11,762 nt of DNA from Acidimicrobiales bacterium (GCA_020439485.1 JAGQSP010000005.1:1-11762), one strand, 5' to 3'. Shown: positions 1 to 7,309, counted from the first letter of the stretch. Numbers and translations: made by a program. The notes: generated by a model from the letters alone, not told the origin.

Positions 1-1769
1 GAATCGTCTCGGCCCGAGCCGACGATGACACCTATCGATGCGGTGACGTGGATCACATCACCACCCACGTCTATCGGCTGTCGGACGTCGGCCAACAACG
101 CGTCAGCGAACCGATCGAGCGCCTCGCCGTCGTCGACGCCGCTGCACACAACGGCGAACTCGTCGCCACCGAATCGGGCGATGAAGTGTGGCGCCTCGAC
201 CAGGTCTGCCAGACGACGACCAACCGTCGCTATCACCTCGTCGCCCGCCGAGTGACCGAGGCTGTCGTTGACGACCTTGAAGCGATCGATGTCGATGAAG
301 AACAACGACACCGGGCTGGCGTCGAGGCTGCTCTGCTCGAGTACCAGGCCGAGGTGCTCCAGCAACCTGACGCGGTTGGGCAAGCCGGTCAGCGCGTCGT
401 TGAAGGCCATGTGTTCGAGTTCGAGTTCGGCCACGCGACGCGCCGTCGTGTCCAGCGACTGCACGAGGAACCGTCGGTCGGTGTCGTCCGCGCGGTCGAG
501 GCTCGAGATCGACTCCGTTATCCACACGACATGCCCATCGGGCCTCAGGTACCTGACCTCGGCCTGGCTGGTGTGGTCGTTGCCTTCGACCATCCCGGCA
601 AAGCGATCAGCCTGATCCTGGGCGTCGGCCGGATGCACGAAGTCGAACAGTCGCGAACCCTCGATGTCTTGGTCAGCGCGTCCCAACTGGCGAGCCATCG
701 TACGGTTCGATCGCACGATTGTTCCGTCGACGGTGATCTCGGCCGAGCCGATCGGGGCCCGCTCGAATCCGGTCAGGTAGCGACGGTTCGAGCGACTCAA
801 CTCGGCGGCGACCTTGGCCCGGCGGTCCGATGCCCGCTGCCGCGTGGTCAACAATCCGAGCACGGCCAAAGCCAGGGTCAGCCCAGCAGCCAGGATCACC
901 CAGTGTTCTGAGCTGCCGGGAATGTCCAGGAAGTCCTGGCCGCTGGACATCACCAACACCCACTCGGAACCGAAGATGTCTTGTTGTGCCGAGTAGCGAA
1001 AAACAGACTCGTCCGACGACAACGAGATGACACCATCCGCGGTCGAGCGGAAGTCTGGCAATCCGCCGTCAGACCTGGTCACCAAGAACTCGCCATCGGG
1101 CGGAACCAAAGCGCTATCGACACCCTCGTGAGCGAGGGCGGGGCTCAGGAACACCGGACCCACGAAGCCGAGCACGACGACTCGGCCGGGGTTCTCGGGC
1201 AACGTGGTGATCAGGACCACCTGTTCTTCGCCGGCCGGACCAAGAACAGACACCGAGCACAAGTCTCCGGACGGCGCGTCGGCTATGGCTTCGATGACCC
1301 GCGCGTCGGCACCGAGATCGACGCCTTCCATTTCCAAGAGCGGCTCGCCAGAACCGCTGGCTGCAGCAGAGACGGTCACAGAACCGTCGGCGAGGTCGGC
1401 CAGGGCAACCCATCTGAGCGCAGGCACACGGTCGACGACTGGCAGGTTCTGCATGTACCGGGCCAACGATGTGGTGTCGTTTGCACCGGCCGAAGAGGCC
1501 CACGCAGCTGCGCCCTTTGCCAGGAACAGCAGCTTGGACTGTTCGAGACCGATCCGGCTCTCGGTGTCTTTGACGACGTTGGCAAACAGGGCCTCGGCCG
1601 ACGAGATGGCCCTGTCACGCTCGGCTTGGACCGAGCTTCTGCGCACCAGGAACACCGCTACCGAGGCGATGGCGATCGAACCCGCAACGATCCACGGAAG
1701 GGCGCGACCCCACGCCAATGATTGAGTACGTCTTTCGTCTGTCGGCGCCGCTGCCATGGTTGGGGACAT
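1..1769 (-). CDS. Membrane diguanylate cyclase: CHASE-like sensor, PAS, GGDEF (3' end cut by window edge)
   Basis: This predicted enzyme makes cyclic-di-GMP from two GTP at the inner membrane. From ATG 1769 the frame has no stop down to the left edge (about 589 residues). Transmembrane helix 1 lies at about residues 25-43. An extracytoplasmic sensory region at about 44-285 has CHASE-like spacing (PALRWVALA, then GVDLGADARVIEAI). Helix 2 is at 289-307, a PAS domain at about 333-446, and GGDEF from about 450. The GGDEF signature R-F-GGDEF is at residues 532-538 (codons 170-156 for GGDEF), and FNDALTGLPNR opens the domain. All five signature residues are intact, so cyclase activity is likely. 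The RxxD inhibitory site expected just before it reads ExxH, so classic c-di-GMP product inhibition is probably absent. The domain's final part (ASIGV) is reached at the edge, and an EAL domain could follow outside. ATG 1757 is an alternative start; neither start has a clear ribosome site. The CHASE assignment is by pattern only. Confidence 0.9.
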   Translation of the reverse strand, partial: MSPTMAAAPTDERRTQSLAWGRALPWIVAGSIAIASVAVFLVRRSSVQAERDRAISSAEALFANVVKDTESRIGLEQSKLLFLAKGAAAWASSAGANDTTSLARYMQNLPVVDRVPALRWVALADLADGSVTVSAAASGSGEPLLEMEGVDLGADARVIEAIADAPSGDLCSVSVLGPAGEEQVVLITTLPENPGRVVVLGFVGPVFLSPALAHEGVDSALVPPDGEFLVTRSDGGLPDFRSTADGVISLSSDESVFRYSAQQDIFGSEWVLVMSSGQDFLDIPGSSEHWVILAAGLTLALAVLGLLTTRQRASDRRAKVAAELSRSNRRYLTGFERAPIGSAEITVDGTIVRSNRTMARQLGRADQDIEGSRLFDFVHPADAQDQADRFAGMVEGNDHTSQAEVRYLRPDGHVVWITESISSLDRADDTDRRFLVQSLDTTARRVAELELEHMAFNDALTGLPNRVRLLEHLGLVLEQSSLDASPVSLFFIDIDRFKVVNDSLGHSAGDEVIATVGRRLADLVEAPHFIARFGGDEFAVVCSGVDDGEALDRFADALLADVRQPIDVGGDVIHVTASIGVIVGSGRDD

Positions 1770-1791
1770 CTCGATCAAGTAGTTCGGCGTC

Positions 1792-1797
1792 ACCCTA
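1792..1797 (-). promoter_or_regulatory. Possible -10 hexamer (TAGGGT) for the diguanylate cyclase gene
   Basis: On the minus strand TAGGGT fits the actinobacterial TANNNT pattern and lies 22 nt before ATG 1769. That would give a leader of about 15 nt. No convincing -35 is seen. The same hexamer precedes the DsbA-family gene at 10905-10900. This is a motif match only. The 100-bp gap (1770-1869) to the divergent hydroxylase gene otherwise shows nothing clear. Confidence 0.3.
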
Positions 1798-1869
1798 TGC
1801 GCGCGAAACATGGTGCGCCATAGGCAGGGCGCGTTGCATCGGGTGCCTGTTGCTGGTGAGATCGGGTGC

Positions 1870-2307
1870 GTGAGAAGGCTGAAGAACGCAGCGTCATTCG
1901 CCTTTGGCGTAGCGATGTGGACGCTGGTCGAGTACCTGGTTCACCGTGTGGGGTTTCATCACCCAGGTTCACCGAGGGTGGTCAGCAGCGAGCATCGGAT
2001 GCACCACCGAGATCCGTTGGCGACATCACTTCCGAAGCGGCTGCTGGGGCATGGCGCGGTCGCCGCCGCTTCATCGCCTGCCTATCTGTTCACCCGAACC
2101 TCAGGCTCGTTGGCTCGTTGGCTCGGCTTCGTGGTCGGCTATGCGGCCTACGAAACCACCCACTGGCGCATCCATCACATGCCTCACACCGTGTCGGCCC
2201 AGCGGCGCCACCACCATCTGGCCCATCACGCAAAGAGCCGCACCAACTTCGGAGTAACCACCAAGGTCTGGGATGATGTCTTGGGCACGAACCAACGGCG
2301 AGCGTGA
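1870..2307 (+). CDS. Compact fatty acid hydroxylase / sterol desaturase superfamily protein
   Basis: This is a small predicted membrane di-iron oxygenase (145 residues from GTG 1870). The family hydroxylates or desaturates lipids, sterols or carotenoids; the substrate here cannot be told. The histidine clusters are complete and in family order: EYLVH25 followed by FHH30-31, H42xxHH46, H98xxxHH103, and HHHxxHH at 114-120. Two short hydrophobic stretches, about residues 7-24 and 80-95, separate them. The protein is at the short end for this superfamily, essentially a minimal catalytic core. GTG 1870 is preferred because GGTGAG at 1855-1860 sits 9 nt upstream. An in-frame ATG at 1810 would add 20 polar residues and has no ribosome site. 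The stop overlaps the start of the following MscS gene, so the two are probably co-transcribed. Family assignment is firm; the reaction is unknown. Confidence 0.8.
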   Translation: MRRLKNAASFAFGVAMWTLVEYLVHRVGFHHPGSPRVVSSEHRMHHRDPLATSLPKRLLGHGAVAAASSPAYLFTRTSGSLARWLGFVVGYAAYETTHWRIHHMPHTVSAQRRHHHLAHHAKSRTNFGVTTKVWDDVLGTNQRRA

Positions 2308-3407
2308 TTCACTGCAAAGCCATGGGTATCGAATATCTGGCCGACCTCGAATCTGCGTGTGGACCTGACCCGGGGATCGTCTGCGATGCGGTGCACGGCT
2401 GGACCAACTCCGACAACCTGGCTCGCCTGGCCGAGTGGACCATCGAAAAGCCGGCAACAGTTCTACTGATCCTGGCCGTCGCATGGATTGCGTCGCGAGT
2501 CGTCAGAAGGGCCATCGATCGCTTCATCGCCCGCCTGATCGCCGAGCGTGAAGACCTTGTGGTCGACCCCACCGCCGTTGTGAGCGCACCGCCTATGGGG
2601 CCCACCGAGATCTTGGCCGAAAAGGCACGCCGCCGCTTCGAATCTCTGGCGGTGGCAAAGGAACGCTCGAAGCAGCGGGCCACCACCTTGGGGGCGGTTC
2701 TGAAGAGCCTGGCCACTACGACGATCTGGGTGATGGCCTTGTTGATCGCTCTCGGCGAGGTCGGCATCAGTCTCGGCCCGCTCATCGCGGGAGCGGGCAT
2801 CGCTGGTATTGCGATCGGCTTTGGCGCCCAATCGCTGGTGCGCGACTTCCTCGCCGGCATCTTCATCGTCATCGAAGACCAATACGGTGTCGGCGACGTG
2901 GTCGATGTGGGCGAGGCCACCGGCACCATCGAGGCCGTGACCCTGCGCACCACCCGCCTGCGTGACGTAACCGGTGTTCTGTGGGTGGTTCCCAACGGCG
3001 AAATCCGCAGGGTGGGCAACATGTCGCAGATGTGGGCTCGTACGGTGCTCGACGTCGGGGTCAGCTACGACACCGACCTGGAGCTGGCCTCGACCGTCAT
3101 CAAACAGGTGGCCGACGGCATGTGGCAAGAACAGTTGGACACGGCGACGATTCTCGAAGAACCCGAGGTCTGGGGGGTTCAGGATCTGGGCGACTCGGCC
3201 GTGACCATCCGCCTGGCAGTCAAGACCGAACCCAGCGAACAGTGGGCGGTGGCCAGGACCCTGAGACGCAGAATCAAGGACCGCTTTGATGCCGAGGGAA
3301 TCGAGATCCCGTTCCCCCAGACCACCGTGCACCTTCGTCACGACTCGACGGGCGACTCGGTGTCAGATGGCGAAGGTTCCGCTTCGGAGACCGACGGCTC
3401 GTCCTGA
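2304..3407 (+). CDS. MscS-family small-conductance mechanosensitive ion channel
   Basis: This is a predicted inner-membrane channel that opens under membrane tension and lets solutes out during hypo-osmotic shock. It has 367 residues from GTG 2304, or 361 from ATG 2322. A periplasmic N-terminus leads into a first helix (LLILAVAWIASRVV), a charged cytoplasmic loop, a second helix (IWVMALLIALGEVGI) and the glycine/alanine-rich pore helix (AGAGIAGIAIGFGAQSLVRD). After this comes the family signature FLAGIFIVIEDQYGVGDVV, then the beta domain (VPNGEIRRVGNMS) and a C-terminal alpha/beta domain. The last 22 residues are a Ser/Asp/Glu-rich tail. GTG 2304 overlaps the hydroxylase stop as GTGA, which suggests translational coupling. 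ATG 2322 is equally possible because neither has a good ribosome site. The last 70 nt overlap the convergent small membrane-protein gene. Confidence 0.92.
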   Translation: MIHCKAMGIEYLADLESACGPDPGIVCDAVHGWTNSDNLARLAEWTIEKPATVLLILAVAWIASRVVRRAIDRFIARLIAEREDLVVDPTAVVSAPPMGPTEILAEKARRRFESLAVAKERSKQRATTLGAVLKSLATTTIWVMALLIALGEVGISLGPLIAGAGIAGIAIGFGAQSLVRDFLAGIFIVIEDQYGVGDVVDVGEATGTIEAVTLRTTRLRDVTGVLWVVPNGEIRRVGNMSQMWARTVLDVGVSYDTDLELASTVIKQVADGMWQEQLDTATILEEPEVWGVQDLGDSAVTIRLAVKTEPSEQWAVARTLRRRIKDRFDAEGIEIPFPQTTVHLRHDSTGDSVSDGEGSASETDGSS

Positions 3408-3607
3408 TCGGCCGACGAACGAACCCGATCCAGCACGGCCACCAGGCCCGCCAGACCGACGACTATCAACGCCGTGGCCCAGAGCCAGGTCTCGGCCTCG
3501 TCCAACGATGTGTCGGCCATCGAGGTGATGGCTATCACCAGGAACCCCACTCCGAAGATGAGGGGCACCGGTGCCAGCCTGTGTTTGGGAAGCAACTCAC
3601 GGGACAC
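3338..3607 (-). CDS. Small two-helix membrane protein, LiaF-TM-like, partner of the PspC protein
   Basis: This is an 89-residue protein I cannot name with certainty. It has two membrane helices, about residues 13-30 (APVPLIFGVGFLVIAITSM) and 41-60 (WLWATALIVVGLAGLVAVL), then a Ser/Glu/Pro-rich acidic tail. The helix-acidic linker-W-helix pattern resembles one half of a LiaI/LiaF transmembrane domain. The same pattern occurs in the upstream PspC protein and in the divergent kinase. The start is GTG 3607, inside the last codons of the PspC gene (11-nt overlap), with a full GGAGGT ribosome site at 3618-3613, so translation is coupled. This argues for a working role in the same envelope-stress module. 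The tail-coding 70 nt lie antisense to the end of the MscS gene. The gene is very likely real; function is inferred from context only. Confidence 0.72.
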   Translation of the reverse strand: MSRELLPKHRLAPVPLIFGVGFLVIAITSMADTSLDEAETWLWATALIVVGLAGLVAVLDRVRSSADQDEPSVSEAEPSPSDTESPVES

Positions 3608-4874
3608 GGACGACCTCCACGTTTCCGATTCCGGTATCGATGTTGATCTCCAACCGCCCGTCGGCGCGCGAGTTGCCGTCCGTGCTGAGGTCCAACGAGT
3701 TGCTCAACCCCGCCCTGTTGATGTCGGCCAGATGGTCGTTGCGATCGATGTAGTCGACATTGCCGATGTCGTTGGTGACCCGAAGGTCGATCGCCGGTTC
3801 GGAAGGCAAGTAGACGCGAAGCTCGCCCACACCCAGAGTTATGTCGAGCTCGCGCTGTTCCCCTGCTACCTCGATGTTTCTCAGGTCCACCACCAGCTCA
3901 CCGGCCCCCAGGCGATACTCGGACTCCAGTTCGGCCAGTGTCGACGGGGCGAAGCGCACCTCGCCTGTGCCGTCGTCGAGTATCGGGTCGACCCAGCGAG
4001 CAGTCAGCGTGAACATCACGACCACGATCCCCACGAAGATCAGTCCCGTTGCCCGGCCCCGAACCGTCGACAACAAGAGGCCCGCTGCGATCAGCACCAG
4101 CCAGATCGCACCCATCATCACCAATGAGGCATCGACGGCACCGCCGCGGTCCAGAACCAGCACGACCCCAGAGGCCAACACCATGAGGCTGAGCACGGTG
4201 GGGGTGATGACACTTGGTGGCTTGGGCGCCCGACGCGGCTTACCTCCCACAGTGTCGGCAGCAGGAGCCGACGATGCCGGCGGCGGGCCGTATCCAGCCG
4301 ACGCTGTTGGGGACGGGTAGGCCACCGGCACGACACCCGTGTCGAAGTCGGACACAGCGGGCGCGAATGAATCGACGGGTTCGACAGTGCCGGCGCCTTC
4401 GGGTCCGGATGCCGCGGTTGGCCCCGGTGTGTGCGGCGACGGGTCGTTGTCGCGGGGTGGCCGGTCCCGGCCCGCGATCAACGCAACACCCGCCGCCACC
4501 AGCACCAAAGGCAGCAACACACCGCCGCGGATGTCGACCAGCCCGTCGGCCAGCAACACCAAACCAAGGCCACCGATGACGATGGCGACGGCCTTGCGCT
4601 TGTCGCTGCTGCCCCTGACCGATTCGCTGACCGAGTCGAGTGCGGTGTGGTCTGAGGCATCGGGCATCACCAGCCACATGACCCCGTAGGCCAGAACCCC
4701 GGCCCCGAACCCGATCAGGGCCAAGATCACGAATCCGATCCGCACGATCGTCGGGTCGATCTCGAAGTAGTTGGCTATTCCGCCGCAAACACCGGCGAGC
4801 TTCTGGTCGCTGCTGCGGCGAAGCCTTCTGCGCTCTGTGCCCGATGTACTCATGTCCATATCGTTGTCGATCAT
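3597..4874 (-). CDS. PspC-domain membrane protein with C-terminal toastrack (LiaF/EsrI-like envelope-stress sensor)
   Basis: This 425-residue protein is probably the inhibitor or sensor subunit of an envelope-stress system. A PspC domain at about residues 17-71 has the signature KLAGVCGGIANYFEIDPTIVR followed by its helix. A LiaF-TM-like helix pair is at about 95-135. A Pro/Ala-rich cytoplasmic or flexible linker follows, then a second cluster of helices at about 220-295. The C-terminus, from about 314, is a toastrack-type beta-repeat domain (GAGELVVDL, GVGELRVYLP, DIGNVDY, GIGNVEVVRVP), as in LiaF/LiaG-type proteins. It is divergent from a PspC-containing kinase and regulator, the arrangement of EsrI with EsrSR in Corynebacterium glutamicum, where EsrI acts as the inhibitor. 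ATG 4874 is used; ATG 4859 and ATG 4853 are in-frame alternatives, and none has a ribosome site. Domain calls are firm and the inhibitor role is inferred. Confidence 0.85.
   Translation of the reverse strand: MIDNDMDMSTSGTERRRLRRSSDQKLAGVCGGIANYFEIDPTIVRIGFVILALIGFGAGVLAYGVMWLVMPDASDHTALDSVSESVRGSSDKRKAVAIVIGGLGLVLLADGLVDIRGGVLLPLVLVAAGVALIAGRDRPPRDNDPSPHTPGPTAASGPEGAGTVEPVDSFAPAVSDFDTGVVPVAYPSPTASAGYGPPPASSAPAADTVGGKPRRAPKPPSVITPTVLSLMVLASGVVLVLDRGGAVDASLVMMGAIWLVLIAAGLLLSTVRGRATGLIFVGIVVVMFTLTARWVDPILDDGTGEVRFAPSTLAELESEYRLGAGELVVDLRNIEVAGEQRELDITLGVGELRVYLPSEPAIDLRVTNDIGNVDYIDRNDHLADINRAGLSNSLDLSTDGNSRADGRLEINIDTGIGNVEVVRVP
3613..3618 (-). promoter_or_regulatory. Strong Shine-Dalgarno (GGAGGT) within the 3' end of the PspC gene
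   Basis: GGAGGT is read on the minus strand and lies 5 nt before GTG 3607. It fixes the start of the 89-residue membrane protein and shows that this short frame is translated independently of, and coupled to, the PspC gene. Confidence 0.65.
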
Positions 4875-4919
4875 GGGCCAATCGTCCGACCAAGGTCGTC
4901 TGTTCTCAATCGGGGACGA

Positions 4920-4983
4920 CCCTGAAACTCCCCTGAGCGAGACACGGGGTGTAGGGGTGGCATCAGGGTTGGCCCCTGATGCC
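4920..4983. promoter_or_regulatory. Divergent promoter region with CCCTGA repeats and a 10-bp palindrome
   Basis: The 153-bp gap between the PspC gene and the kinase gene carries CCCTGA at 4920-4925, 4931-4936 and 4974-4979, and its complement TCAGGG at 4963-4968. The first two copies are 11 bp apart, one helical turn. The last two lie inside a perfect inverted repeat, GGCATCAGGG (4959-4968) and CCCTGATGCC (4974-4983), around a 5-nt centre. Repeated half-sites with helical spacing suit a dimeric NarL/LuxR-type regulator, such as the one encoded just downstream. The palindrome could instead be an RNA hairpin in the kinase leader. The role is inferred. Confidence 0.5.
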
Positions 4984-5027
4984 GTCGTCAGCTGCCTACG
5001 CGATCATGCTGGGGTGGAGACCGGGAC

Positions 5028-6263
5028 ATGACGCCGACGCATTGGTTCGACTGGCGCCCGACACGCGCCGCCAGCGATGTGGTCCTGACGGGCACCGCCG
5101 CCGGTCTCGCAGGCTCATTGGGGGTCGGACCCCTGGTGGTGCGCGTGTCGTTTGTTGTCCTCGGGATCGCCGGCGGTCTGGGCGTCGTGTTCTACGTCGC
5201 GTTGTACTTGGCGACCCTCGCCAACGACCCCACCGACGACCCCAGGGCCCTGGCCGATCTGACCCGGGCCGACGCCAGCGAGCGGGTATTGGGTGTTGGC
5301 CTGATCACCCTCGGACTGTTGCTGGCGATCAGGGCGACCTGGCCTGGCTTCATCGACTCGATCGTCTGGCCGGTTGCGGCCCTGGCAACAGGATTTGTCA
5401 TCGCGGTCGAGCGAGGCCGCGTAAACCTGGGCGAGTTCGTGATGGGCAGCGACAGCCGGCGCACATCGCCGACCGTCGTCGCCGTTCGGGTGCTCGGCGG
5501 GCTGGGACTGACGATCGGCGGCCTGGTGGCACTGCTGGCCCTCAACTTCGATTTCGACGCGGTCAACAACGTGGTGTTCGCGACCATCGCCATCGCGGCC
5601 GGGCTGGGCATCGTTCTGGGCCCATGGATTCGCTCGGTCACTGCAGATCTCATCGACGAGCGACGCAACCGAATCCGATCCGAGGAAAAGGCCGAACTGG
5701 CCGCTCACCTGCACGACTCGGTTCTGCAGACCCTGTCGTTGATCCAGCGAAGCGCCGACGATCCGGCCCGCATGGCTCAGCTGGCCAGGCGTCAAGAGCG
5801 CGAGCTGAGATCGTGGCTGCACGGAGACGGTCGGCTCGGCCACAGCGACCGGCTGAGAGAAGGCCTCGAAACAGCCGCCGCTGCCGTAGAAGACGACCAT
5901 GGCGTGCCGATCGATGTGGTGGTGGTCGGCGACCGCCCCGCCGACGAACGCATCGACGGCTTGCTGGCCGCAGCCCGAGAGGCCATGCACAACGCCGCCA
6001 GGCACAGCGGCACGAGCCGAATCGACGTGTTCGCCGAGGTCGGCGCCGACGCGGTCCAGGTGTTCGTGCGCGACACCGGATGCGGCTACGACGAAGCGTC
6101 GGTGCCGGCCGATCGAAGAGGCGTCAGCGAGTCGATCAGAGGTCGTATGCGCAGGCTCGGAGGTGCGGCCACGGTGATCACAGCTCCGGGCGAGGGCACC
6201 GAGGTCGAGCTCGAGTTGCCGCTCAGGGCGACCGACCTCGCCGATTCCGAGGAGGCCAGATGA
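5028..6263 (+). CDS. PspC-containing sensor histidine kinase (HisKA_3 family, EsrS-like)
   Basis: This is a 411-residue membrane kinase that should autophosphorylate on histidine and pass the phosphate to the regulator encoded next. A PspC domain at about residues 12-66 (GTAAGLAGSLGVGPLVVRVSF) is the sensor. A LiaF-TM-like helix pair follows (RVLGVGLITLGLLLAIR and IVWPVAALATGFVIAV), then two more helices. The HisKA_3 H-box is E-K-A-E-L-A-A-H-L-H-D-S with phospho-acceptor His229 (codon 5712-5714). The ATPase domain has the N-box EAMHNAARHS, G-box DTGCGYD and the closing GEGTEVELELP. All catalytic boxes are intact. ATG 5028 has GGAG at 5016-5019, 8 nt upstream. The stop overlaps the regulator's start (ATGA). 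PspC fused to a kinase is an actinobacterial architecture; activation by cell-envelope damage is inferred from EsrS-like systems. Confidence 0.92.
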   Translation: MTPTHWFDWRPTRAASDVVLTGTAAGLAGSLGVGPLVVRVSFVVLGIAGGLGVVFYVALYLATLANDPTDDPRALADLTRADASERVLGVGLITLGLLLAIRATWPGFIDSIVWPVAALATGFVIAVERGRVNLGEFVMGSDSRRTSPTVVAVRVLGGLGLTIGGLVALLALNFDFDAVNNVVFATIAIAAGLGIVLGPWIRSVTADLIDERRNRIRSEEKAELAAHLHDSVLQTLSLIQRSADDPARMAQLARRQERELRSWLHGDGRLGHSDRLREGLETAAAAVEDDHGVPIDVVVVGDRPADERIDGLLAAAREAMHNAARHSGTSRIDVFAEVGADAVQVFVRDTGCGYDEASVPADRRGVSESIRGRMRRLGGAATVITAPGEGTEVELELPLRATDLADSEEAR

Positions 6264-6904
6264 CCAACCAGAGGGTGAAGGTGGTCGTTGTCGACGATCA
6301 CGAACTGGTGAGGTCTGGCGTCAAGTCGACCATCGGCGATGTGTTCGAGGTGATGGGCGAGGCGGCCGATGTCGACGAAGCCATCGAGGTCATCTCGAAG
6401 TGCCGGCCCGACGTCGTGCTGCTCGATGTCCACCTGCCGGGCGGCAACGCACCAGCGGTGATCGAAGGCATAGAACAGAGGATGGTCGAAACCAAGTTCT
6501 TGGCGCTGTCGGTGTCAGATGCTGCCGACGATGTCATTGCCGTCATACGCGCCGGGGCCCGGGGATATGTGACCAAGAGCATCGGGTCGGACGAGCTACT
6601 CGACGCGATCCAGCGGGTCGCCGACGGCGACGCTGTGTTCTCGCCGCGACTGGCGGGCTTCGTGCTGGACGCGTTCGCGTCGCATCTGCCGACCCCGGAC
6701 GACCCCGAACTCGACCAGCTGACGACACGCGAGCGCGAGGTCCTCAGGCTGCTGGCGCGAGGGTATGCCTACAAAGAGATCGCCCGGCGGCTGTCGATTT
6801 CGGTGAAGACGGTCGAGACCCACGCCTCGGCCATTTTGCGCAAGCTGCAGTTGTCGAACCGCCACGAACTGACCGACTGGGCTCATCGACGCCGCATCGT
6901 CTGA
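6260..6904 (+). CDS. NarL/LuxR-family response regulator (partner of the PspC kinase, EsrR-like)
   Basis: This is a 214-residue cytoplasmic transcription regulator. The receiver domain (about residues 6-120) has the acidic pair Asp12-Asp13, phospho-acceptor Asp56 (VVLLDVHLPGG), the switch Ser84 and Lys106 (GYVTKS), so it should be phosphorylatable. The C-terminal LuxR-type helix-turn-helix (about 147-205) reads LTTREREVLRLLARGYAYKEIARRL-type sequence (shown broken: LTTREREVLRLLARG, then YAYKEIARRLSISVKTVETH). The start ATG 6260 overlaps the kinase TGA and has GAGGAGG at 6249-6255. Likely targets are the divergent PspC operon and its own operon, through the CCCTGA sites upstream of the kinase; this is inferred. 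Length and motifs are normal for the family. Confidence 0.93.
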   Translation: MTNQRVKVVVVDDHELVRSGVKSTIGDVFEVMGEAADVDEAIEVISKCRPDVVLLDVHLPGGNAPAVIEGIEQRMVETKFLALSVSDAADDVIAVIRAGARGYVTKSIGSDELLDAIQRVADGDAVFSPRLAGFVLDAFASHLPTPDDPELDQLTTREREVLRLLARGYAYKEIARRLSISVKTVETHASAILRKLQLSNRHELTDWAHRRRIV

Positions 6905-6910
6905 ACCAAC

Positions 6911-7309
6911 TCAGTTTCCGAGCGCCGCCAGCTTGTGCATGAACCCCTCTGGTGGCCGGGTTGGCCGTCCGGCATCGTCGCAGATGCCCACATGGATATC
7001 GGCGGTGACGAGAACCTCTTCGCCGCGCATCACTCGTTGGTGCCAACGCGAAGACGCACGGCGGGTCTCGGCGACCTCGGTTTCGATCGTCACCACGTCT
7101 CCCGCCACCGCCGGCTTCTTGAACTTGACGTCGATCGCGGTGATGACGATCTGGATTCCGTCGGCCTGCAGGAGGTCGAGGCCCATGCCTGCGTCTTCGA
7201 GCGCCTCGACACGACCTGCCTCGAGCCAAGACACGTACACAGCGTGATTGACATGGCGATAGGGGTCGATCTCGGAGAACCTGACACGAAAGCTGGTGCG
7301 GTGGGCCAC
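6911..7309 (-). CDS. Acyl-CoA thioesterase, 4HBT hotdog fold (YbgC/FadM-like)
   Basis: This is a 132-residue single hotdog domain that probably hydrolyses acyl-CoA thioesters in the cytoplasm. The N-terminal signature VRFSEIDPYRHVNHAVYVSW contains the catalytic-type aspartate (Asp15) and the HVN turn, followed by LEAGRVEAL. Further on are the family's VDVKF-like strand (AIDVKFKKPAVAGDVV) and the RASSRWHQRV strand. The substrate is unknown. GTG 7309 starts 9 nt after the stop of the MFS gene, so the two form an operon, perhaps linking uptake of an organic acid to its CoA metabolism; that link is a guess. The stop is only 6 nt from the stop of the convergent response regulator, and no clear terminator is seen between them. 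Confidence 0.88.
   Translation of the reverse strand: MAHRTSFRVRFSEIDPYRHVNHAVYVSWLEAGRVEALEDAGMGLDLLQADGIQIVITAIDVKFKKPAVAGDVVTIETEVAETRRASSRWHQRVMRGEEVLVTADIHVGICDDAGRPTRPPEGFMHKLAALGN

Noticed and set aside
48..911. 287-residue open frame on the + strand
   Set aside because: It is antisense to the diguanylate cyclase, whose motifs are unmistakable. The frame is low-complexity and is a by-product of GC-rich codon use.
2463..3341. 292-residue open frame on the - strand
   Set aside because: It is antisense to the MscS channel gene, has no recognisable domain and no ribosome site, and is His/Asp/Gly-rich as expected of a shadow frame.
4959..4983. Intrinsic terminator at the palindrome before the kinase gene
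   Set aside because: No T-run follows on either strand. It lies between two divergent genes, where no transcript needs to end, so an operator or leader hairpin fits better.
5115..6005. 296-residue open frame on the - strand
   Set aside because: It is antisense to the kinase and Gln/Gly/Val-rich, with no helices or motifs.
4979..6904. 641-codon open frame running through the kinase region into the response regulator, suggesting a kinase-regulator fusion
   Set aside because: Upstream of 6260 this frame is an Arg/Pro-rich shadow of the kinase, which is read in another frame. The regulator begins at ATG 6260 with its own ribosome site.
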